Part shown: positions 58,146 through 64,000 of the stretch, one piece after another
Position numbering within the stretch: position 1 is the stretch's first letter
Layout: each line of letters opens with the position of its first letter
From: Paenibacillus agricola
Lineage (GTDB): Bacteria > Bacillota > Bacilli > Paenibacillales > NBRC-103111
Reading direction: 5' to 3'
Length of the DNA stretch: 64,000 bases
NCBI RefSeq assembly: GCF_011440305.1
Contig: NZ_JAAOIW010000003.1
Span: forward strand, 62,001-126,000
Notes under the pieces: model-generated
What the model was told of the DNA's origin: nothing
What the model saw: only the letters and a program-made list of their open reading frames with translations
The model's database searches: none
Translations under genes and position numbers: made by a program

Positions 58146-59702
58146 TTACTTCTGATTGCTTTTGTACCAGTCTGTCGCTTCTTTAATGACCTGATCTCCA
58201 CCGCGTTTTTTCCAATCTTCGACGAATTTGTCGAAGGCATCTGGGGCTTCCTTGCCTGTAATAATTTTGGCGGCAAGCTCCAGCCAAAGTCCGTCTCTGG
58301 CCAGCTCAGGACGAGCCTGCATCGTCGGCAGCGCCGGCATGCCCAAGCCGTCATTTTTGCGGCCTTCCTTCGCTGCTACATCCATTGCCCGCAGCACGAG
58401 GTCGCCGGATGGACGATTTTTCATAAATTCCGTGTCACTTAGATGCGTTGGCCCTACCATACGAAGCCAGACCAAATGCATTTCTTCTTTATAGATTTCC
58501 TCCTGCTTCTCCGGATATTTGTACTTAATCTTACCTCCGTCAACTGTGTAATCTTCACCCTCCAAGCCGTAGGTAAGGAATTTCTGAGCTTCATCGGAGT
58601 AGAACCAATCCAGGAATTTAATCGCATTTTCCGGGTTTTTCGTAGTTTTTGGAATAACCCAAACGCTGCCACCAACCGCAGAGGTGATACTTAAACCGCC
58701 TTTGCCATCGGGACCGACCGGTGCCGGGATAACTTCCAGTTGGGATGAAGGCGTGCCTGTCTTCACCTCAGCCGCCCACTTATCTGCAAGTCTTGGGCCG
58801 TGTGACCATAAGCCGACAACGCCTTGACCTTTGATTTTGGCATCCCAATCCTTCGCTTTTTGGACGAAGACTTCATTGTCCAACAGCTTTTGCTCATACA
58901 GCTTCCGGTGAACCGTTAAAGCTTCTTTCATCGCCGGTCGGATCATATTCGGAATCAACTGGCCATTTTCAAATTTCCAATCGGCTGGAAGCACATCATA
59001 GGCCCCAAAGAACGCTTCGGTGAACGCCAGCTTTTCCCGCCCAGAGTATGGAATTTCATCCGCCTTACCGTTGCCGTTAGGATCTTTATCTTTAAACGCT
59101 TTCAACATTTCGATATACTCATCGACTGTTTTCGGCGGCTTCATCCCAACCTTATCCAGCCAATCCTTACGAACCATCATAACGGTACCATTAGGTGTGG
59201 CATTAACGGTTGGTATGCCGTAAATTTTCCCGTCCTTACTTACCGCTGCAAAATCCCATGATTCCTTCGGAATATTCTTCTTCAAATTGGGTCCGTACTT
59301 GTCGATCAGCTCATTCAACGGAATCAATACACCGGTATCGACAGCGGGAGCCACCTCCGGTCTGTTGATGCCATGCGTTTGCAGCAGATCCGGCAGCTCG
59401 CCCCCGGCAAACAGCAGCGTCAGCTTCTGATCAAACTCGCGGTGTGGGATCAAATCCAGCGTCACATCGGTTTTGGAAAGTTCACGCAGCTTTTTCGTAT
59501 ACTTGTCCTCGTTGATATTCGGGGAACCCTCGATATATTGAAGCCCTTCCGTACCTATCCCGACCTTTAGCTTCACCGGCTTGTTGTCGGTTTTCCCCTG
59601 TGAATCGGCTTGGCCCTTCGTACCCGCGTCAGAAGAACAACCAGCCAAGGCTCCGGCAGCCAAAGCTGCGGATAATGCTAGAACTGTCATTTTTTTTCTC
59701 AT
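58146..59702 (-). CDS. LplA-type solute-binding lipoprotein
   Basis: Extracellular binding lipoprotein of 518 residues. The lipobox is ALAGC with the lipidated Cys at residue 22, followed by SSDAGTKGQ. The LplA-type pattern includes DLIPHREFDQKLTLLFAGGE, GKIYGIPTVNATPNGTVMMV and KDPNGNGKADEIPYSG, an EF-hand-like calcium loop. The start is ATG behind AAAGGAG. It follows its permeases and precedes the glycosidase gene. Confidence 0.95.
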   Translation of the reverse strand: MRKKMTVLALSAALAAGALAGCSSDAGTKGQADSQGKTDNKPVKLKVGIGTEGLQYIEGSPNINEDKYTKKLRELSKTDVTLDLIPHREFDQKLTLLFAGGELPDLLQTHGINRPEVAPAVDTGVLIPLNELIDKYGPNLKKNIPKESWDFAAVSKDGKIYGIPTVNATPNGTVMMVRKDWLDKVGMKPPKTVDEYIEMLKAFKDKDPNGNGKADEIPYSGREKLAFTEAFFGAYDVLPADWKFENGQLIPNMIRPAMKEALTVHRKLYEQKLLDNEVFVQKAKDWDAKIKGQGVVGLWSHGPRLADKWAAEVKTGTPSSQLEVIPAPVGPDGKGGLSITSAVGGSVWVIPKTTKNPENAIKFLDWFYSDEAQKFLTYGLEGEDYTVDGGKIKYKYPEKQEEIYKEEMHLVWLRMVGPTHLSDTEFMKNRPSGDLVLRAMDVAAKEGRKNDGLGMPALPTMQARPELARDGLWLELAAKIITGKEAPDAFDKFVEDWKKRGGDQVIKEATDWYKSNQK

Positions 59703-59740
59703 GTTGAACCCTTCTCCTTTATATACGTAATGAAAATATG

Positions 59741-60610
59741 TTAACCCTTCACCGATCCCAGCATAGCGCCTTTAATAAAGTGCTTCTGGATCAGCGGGTA
59801 AACCAACAGGATTGGTACAGTTGCGACCATAATCGTCGCCATCTTGATGCCTTCCATCGATTGCAGCGTCACATTCACGCTTTGCATCAGCGCTTCCGTA
59901 TCACTATCCACCAGCAGCTGGCGAAGCTTGACTTGGAGGGGAAACAGCCCCGGATCGCGGATATACATCATCGCGTTGAAGTATCCGTTCCAATGGCCAA
60001 CCGCATAGAACAGTCCGATAGTACTCATAGAAGGGAGCGACAGCGGTAATACGATGCTCCACCAGGTGCGGTATTCTCCGCAGCCGTCAATACGCGCAGC
60101 ATCCACAAGCCCCTCGGGAATTTCCCGGAAAAAGGAAACCATAATAATCAAATTAAATGCGCTGATCGTTCCAGGGATAATAAGAGCCCATAATGAATTC
60201 AGCAGCCCTAAAGATTTAACCAGTAAATAACCGGGAATTAACGGCACTTGAAAAATCATCGTGAACACAATCAGCAGCAGGATCAAGGATCGTCCTTTCA
60301 GTTCATTTTTGGATAATCCATAGGCCATTAATGAGGTAAACAACAGATTGAATAGTGTTCCGGCCACCGTCAGGAAGACCGTTACACTGAACGATTTCCA
60401 TATAGCCGCATTCCGGAGAACAGCTTCATAATTGATCCAGGTCCATTCAACTGGAATAATACCGACCCTCCCTTGGGAAATCGCGCCTCCACTGCTGAGT
60501 GAGCCCGCAAAAATATGCAAAAAAGGAAGCAGCATAACCAGCCCGGTAAAGGTCAAAAAGAAATAATTGCTATAAATAAAAGCACGTCGAGAAGCATTTT
60601 CCCTGATCAA
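59741..60610 (-). CDS. LplC-type carbohydrate ABC permease
   Basis: Second membrane subunit, 289 residues. The signature is LVDAARIDGCGEYRTWWSIV and the C-terminus KHFIKGAMLGSVKG. The start is TTG at 60610 with AAAGGAGAG about 10 nt upstream. It pairs with the permease 23 bp before it. Confidence 0.95.
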   Translation of the reverse strand: MIRENASRRAFIYSNYFFLTFTGLVMLLPFLHIFAGSLSSGGAISQGRVGIIPVEWTWINYEAVLRNAAIWKSFSVTVFLTVAGTLFNLLFTSLMAYGLSKNELKGRSLILLLIVFTMIFQVPLIPGYLLVKSLGLLNSLWALIIPGTISAFNLIIMVSFFREIPEGLVDAARIDGCGEYRTWWSIVLPLSLPSMSTIGLFYAVGHWNGYFNAMMYIRDPGLFPLQVKLRQLLVDSDTEALMQSVNVTLQSMEGIKMATIMVATVPILLVYPLIQKHFIKGAMLGSVKG

Positions 60611-60633
60611 AGCAACCGCTCTCCTTTCTGCAC

Positions 60634-61599
60634 TCAGTAAATCGAATTGCCCGTCGTTTTTTTGCTTAATTGGTTGGCTCCAACGACCAGAATGACGCCG
60701 ATAAGCGATTTGAACAATCCGATAGCCGTCGTATATCCGTACTGCCCGCCTAGGAGTCCGATTCGGTAAATGTAAGTGTCGATGATCTCGCCCGTTTCCG
60801 TCACAAGAGGGTTGAGCAGCATGTAGACCTGCTCAAAGCCGAGGTCGAGCACGTTACCGATACGCAGCAGCAGCAGCACCATAATCGTAGGCAGCAGCGA
60901 AGGCAGCGTAATGCTGATCGCTTGCTTGAGCTTTCCCGCTCCATCCACTTCGGCGGCTTCATACAACTCCGGGTTGATGCCCGCCAAAGCGGCGAGATAA
61001 ATGATTGTCCCCCAACCGACTTCCTTCCATATCCCTGAAATGACGATGATTGACCGGAAGTAGCCCGGCTCCTGCATAAAAAACACCGGCTCCTTGCCCA
61101 GCCATCTGAGCACATCGTTCATCATTCCCGAGCTCGGGGACAAGAAGTTAATAACAAGCCCTCCAACTATGACCCATGACAGAAAATGCGGAAGGTACAG
61201 GATGGTCTGGACCGTGCGTTTAAAAAATATCCTGCGTACTTCGTTCATCAGCATCGCCAAAACAATTGGAGCGGGGAATCCCAGTACAATTTGATAAATA
61301 CTGATCAACACCGTGTTTTTTAAGACACGCAGAAATTCGGGATAAGTGAACAGATTGTAAAAATGTTTGAATCCCACAAATTTGCTGCCGAATATGCCGT
61401 TGAACACGTTATAATCCTGAAAAGCAATGACTACCCCGGCAAGTGGGATATATTTGAATACAATAAAAAAAATCAACCCCGGAAGCACCATCGTATAGAT
61501 CTGCCAGTGCTTTAACAAGTAAGGCGTCCGCTTGACGGCTGCGGTCGGAGTGGAGGCTGATCGCTGTGGTACGGTGCCTTTACTTCTTAACTCCATCAT
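60634..61599 (-). CDS. LplB-type ABC permease
   Basis: First membrane subunit, 321 residues. It has IYTMVLPGLIFFIVFKYIPL, the signature YEAAEVDGAGKLKQAISITL and the C-terminus VGANQLSKKTTGNSIY. It starts with tandem ATGs at 61599 behind GGAAGGAGAG. It is the first gene of the transport operon after a terminator; a TACAAT -10-like box lies about 30 nt upstream. Confidence 0.95.
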   Translation of the reverse strand: MMELRSKGTVPQRSASTPTAAVKRTPYLLKHWQIYTMVLPGLIFFIVFKYIPLAGVVIAFQDYNVFNGIFGSKFVGFKHFYNLFTYPEFLRVLKNTVLISIYQIVLGFPAPIVLAMLMNEVRRIFFKRTVQTILYLPHFLSWVIVGGLVINFLSPSSGMMNDVLRWLGKEPVFFMQEPGYFRSIIVISGIWKEVGWGTIIYLAALAGINPELYEAAEVDGAGKLKQAISITLPSLLPTIMVLLLLRIGNVLDLGFEQVYMLLNPLVTETGEIIDTYIYRIGLLGGQYGYTTAIGLFKSLIGVILVVGANQLSKKTTGNSIY

Positions 61600-61693
61600 A
61601 TCTCTCCTTCCCCTTTCACAGCTTTATTGTAACCGCCATCATTTTGATTAGCCATGTGTTATCATGCGGCTTGTTGTGCTTTTTTGACCAAAC

Positions 61694-61722
61694 AAAAAGA
61701 CGTGCCGACTGCCACGTCTTAC
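61694..61722 (-). terminator. Intrinsic terminator
   Basis: AAGACGTG and CACGTCTT form an 8-bp stem with an 8-nt loop; on the minus strand TTTTTG follows. It lies about 90 nt after the response-regulator stop (61810) and separates it from the transport operon. Confidence 0.85.
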
Positions 61723-61809
61723 TTATTTACACTGCCAACTGCCAGCCATCTGCTACCATTCCCGTTTGCAACTCACATGACCATTCATTACCCACAAGCG
61801 GCAATCTCA

Positions 61810-62865
61810 TCAACCGCCGGTAAGCCGTTTCTTATATTCGTTGGGGGATAGGCCGCTGTATTTTTTAAATGACTTGGAAAAATGTGGGTAGTCGCTGTAA
61901 CCTACAGCGTGGGCCACCTCATACGTTTTACTATCCGCCGCCTGCAGAAGTTCCTTGGCTTTCTCCATCCTAAGCTTGATTATGTAATCGATAAAGCTTA
62001 CCCCGAGTTCCTCCTTGAAGCACCTGCTGAAATAGGATTCGGACATCCTGGCTTCATCAGCCACGTGGGAAAGAGACAAATGTTCGTTGGCATAATGAGC
62101 CTCCATATATTCCATGGCCTTGTGGATGACCTGATGCTGCCCCCAGTTTCGCATCCGGCGTATTTGCTCTACATACGCGGATGTAAGTTCTCCCGCCCGC
62201 AGCAGCAGTTCATCCAATGCTTCGGAAGCCGATAATAGAGGCTTCGGAAGCTCGGTGAATTTCCCACAGCTTTGAACAACAAGCTCTGTCTCCGCCAGAG
62301 CGAGCGTATTCTCCAACTGCTCCGTGCACGCAGCCAAGGTCAACCCGTTTCCCAGCAGCTGATGGCAATAATGGGTCAACAACCCCAATGCCTCCGGCTC
62401 CCTAACCATCCAGAGGTGCTCCGCAACTAAGGAAGCTGTACCCCGACATTCCCATAGCCTCTTACCCCGCTCCTGCTGGCTTCTGCCCTTGTTGTCTAAT
62501 CTAATCGCCGATTTCTCTAGAATTTCCTCCAGTTGCTCCTGCCGAAGCGGTTTCAGTACATAATCCATAATCCCATAGCGCATCGCCTGCTGCGCATATC
62601 CGAAATCATCATAACCGGATAAAATCACGATTTCCGTCTCCTGCCCTCGACTCCTGATTTCCTTAATCAGTTCCAGCCCATCCATGACAGGCATGCTGAT
62701 ATCGGTAACAATCAGGTCCGGCTTTAGTCGCTCCCAAAGCGCCAGCGCCTCGCTGCCGTCTTCCGCTTCTCCACCTACATGAAACCCATGCCGGCTTCCG
62801 TTAATGAGCTTGGTCAAGCTGCGCTTAATCATCACTTCATCATCCACTATCAATACGTTATACAT
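61810..62865 (-). CDS. Short AraC-family response regulator
   Basis: A 351-residue response regulator. The receiver has VDDE, phosphoacceptor Asp55 in IVTDISMP and Lys105 in YVLKPLR. The AraC domain reads LSLSHVADEARMSESYFSRC ... AHAVGYSDYPHFSKSFKKYS. The middle region is the shortest of the four regulators here. It starts 17 bp after the kinase gene and probably controls the operon beginning at 61599. Confidence 0.94.
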   Translation of the reverse strand: MYNVLIVDDEVMIKRSLTKLINGSRHGFHVGGEAEDGSEALALWERLKPDLIVTDISMPVMDGLELIKEIRSRGQETEIVILSGYDDFGYAQQAMRYGIMDYVLKPLRQEQLEEILEKSAIRLDNKGRSQQERGKRLWECRGTASLVAEHLWMVREPEALGLLTHYCHQLLGNGLTLAACTEQLENTLALAETELVVQSCGKFTELPKPLLSASEALDELLLRAGELTSAYVEQIRRMRNWGQHQVIHKAMEYMEAHYANEHLSLSHVADEARMSESYFSRCFKEELGVSFIDYIIKLRMEKAKELLQAADSKTYEVAHAVGYSDYPHFSKSFKKYSGLSPNEYKKRLTGG

Positions 62866-62882
62866 AAGACACCACTCTCTCT

Positions 62883-64000
62883 TCAGATTACTGTTTTCAA
62901 CCGCATTTCGATAATGGTTCCCGTCTGATCCGATTTGGAGATGTACAATCCGTAAGGCTGTCCGTAGTTGATTCTAATGCGCTGATGTACGTTCCAGAGA
63001 CCAATGGTATCGAAGCCGCCGCTAACATTTCCGCTTTGCGCAAGCTCCTTGTAGTCGTTGGTTGCAAATGCCATATTGTAACGTTCCATCAGCCGGTTAT
63101 CCATCCCTTGCCCCCGGTCCTCTATCCGCAGGATATAGCCACCATCCTGCTGTACCCCGGAAATGCCGATATAGCTTGGTTTTTGCTTATGTGCCTGATA
63201 GCCGTGCTTAAACGCATTTTCTACCAGAGGCTGAATCATTAATCGCACCGCATTTACTTTGGGGATCATCTCGTCATCCGTACTAATGTCCACCTGTAAA
63301 ATGTTAAAGCGCTCTTGTTGGATCCCCAGATAGGTGCGAATGTAACGGATTTCGTCCAGTAGTGTCACCGCCTGCCCCGGATTACCGACGCTATAACGGA
63401 AAATATCAGCCAGCGAAGTGGTCATCCTGCTAATCGGCTGAATATCCTCGATTATCGCGTAAGAATTAATAATCTCCAACGTATTGTAAAGAAAATGCGG
63501 ATTAATTTGCGATTGCATGACCCGAAGTGCCGATTCACGTTGACGAATTTCCATCTCTTGCTCCTTCATCCGGGAGGTCTGCACCTCTTCGAGAAGACGG
63601 CCGATTTCTCCGACCATTCGATTAAAGCCTCTGTTTAAGCCCCCCAGTTCATCGTTCCTCCATTCGGGAGCTTTGACGCTTAAATCCCCCTCCTCAGCCC
63701 GGCGCATAAGTCGCTGCAGATGGGTCAACGAACGTGTCAAATTAAAGGAAAAGCCTCCAACCAGGAATAAAGCAAGACTGACCAGCATAAGACCGACCCA
63801 TACGGTAATATTTCTTAAGCTAATCATTTCCCCGTTCAATTCCTTCAGCGATACTTCTGAAATTAGCGTCCATCCGGTCATCGTAGAGCGTTCATAAATA
63901 ATGAGTCGGTTGTCCAGCTTTACTTTCTCCACATAGTAGCCATTCTGACTTTGCAGCTTTTGGCTAAGCTCGGGTGTAAGCGCCGACTTCCCCCATTTGT
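62883..64000 (-). CDS. YesM-type sensor histidine kinase, N-terminus cut by window edge
   Basis: C-terminal part of a membrane sensor kinase. The frame is open through the right edge; the GTG at 63932 is internal, since sensor-domain sequence (NGYYVEKVKLDNRLIIYE) continues upstream. Visible parts are the end of the extracellular domain, a membrane span (TVWVGLMLVSLALFLVGGFS), HAMP (THLQRLMRRAEEGDLSV), the phosphoacceptor box SQINPHFLYNTLEIINS and an ATPase domain with RIEDRGQGMDNRL. It partners the regulator encoded 17 bp downstream. Confidence 0.94.
   Translation of the reverse strand, partial: KWGKSALTPELSQKLQSQNGYYVEKVKLDNRLIIYERSTMTGWTLISEVSLKELNGEMISLRNITVWVGLMLVSLALFLVGGFSFNLTRSLTHLQRLMRRAEEGDLSVKAPEWRNDELGGLNRGFNRMVGEIGRLLEEVQTSRMKEQEMEIRQRESALRVMQSQINPHFLYNTLEIINSYAIIEDIQPISRMTTSLADIFRYSVGNPGQAVTLLDEIRYIRTYLGIQQERFNILQVDISTDDEMIPKVNAVRLMIQPLVENAFKHGYQAHKQKPSYIGISGVQQDGGYILRIEDRGQGMDNRLMERYNMAFATNDYKELAQSGNVSGGFDTIGLWNVHQRIRINYGQPYGLYISKSDQTGTIIEMRLKTVI

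Overview
The window looks like a chromosomal segment of a Paenibacillus-type soil Firmicute (Bacillota, Paenibacillaceae). The evidence is strong purine-rich ribosome binding sites, frequent TTG/GTG starts, U-tailed hairpin terminators, and above all the dense packing of YesM/YesN-type regulators, lipoprotein sugar-binding proteins and permease pairs. All 46 genes called are on the minus strand, so transcription runs from high to low coordinates. No rRNA, tRNA, CRISPR array, phage or transposase gene was seen.

The core of the window is six carbohydrate-import cassettes. Each has one solute-binding lipoprotein, two permeases and one regulator or regulator pair. From right to left: (1) 55.3-64.0 kb, a YesM/YesN pair (kinase cut by the right edge), LplB/LplC-type permeases, an LplA-type binding protein and an alpha/alpha-barrel glycosidase; (2) 46.3-55.0 kb, a kinase/regulator pair, binding protein, MalF/MalG-type permeases, a GH51 arabinofuranosidase and a Cys-rich DUF6171-like protein, which resembles an arabino-oligosaccharide system, followed by a stand-alone GH2 beta-galactosidase (43.0-46.0 kb); (3) 36.5-42.8 kb, a kinase/regulator pair, binding protein and two permeases, with a perfect palindrome inside the predicted promoter; (4) 26.2-36.0 kb, a membrane-bound AraC-type regulator, LplB/LplC permeases, LplA-type binding protein, Gfo/Idh/MocA dehydrogenase, DUF6807 (PmoA-like) protein, Dabb protein and aldo/keto reductase; (5) 13.4-20.5 kb, an LplA-type binding protein, a membrane-bound AraC-type regulator, an enolase-superfamily enzyme and LplB/LplC permeases; (6) 0-13.3 kb, a regulator/kinase pair, binding protein, MalF/MalG permeases, a GH2 beta-mannosidase-like enzyme, an SMP-30 lactonase, a sugar-acid dehydratase-like enolase-superfamily enzyme and two tandem aldo/keto reductases (the last cut by the left edge). 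None of the six cassettes has an ATPase gene, so all presumably share a multitask MsmX-type ATPase encoded elsewhere.

Between cassettes 4 and 5 (20.7-26.1 kb) lie unrelated functions: a PAS-PAS-GGDEF-EAL protein for cyclic-di-GMP turnover, preceded by what reads as a class I cyclic-di-GMP riboswitch plus terminator, and a two-gene glycolate/lactate oxidase (GlcD/GlcF type) with a small unidentified ORF in front.

The cassettes read as polysaccharide or glycoside utilisation loci: extracellular sensing, import of oligosaccharides, cytoplasmic hydrolysis, then oxidative or dehydratase steps. Cassette 6 could form a non-phosphorylative sugar-oxidation route (dehydrogenase, lactonase, dehydratase). 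Non-coding structure worth attention includes a ~126-bp imperfect inverted-repeat element at 36.2 kb, three copies of a short palindromic repeat placed just upstream of ribosome binding sites, and hairpins that recur directly after binding-protein genes.
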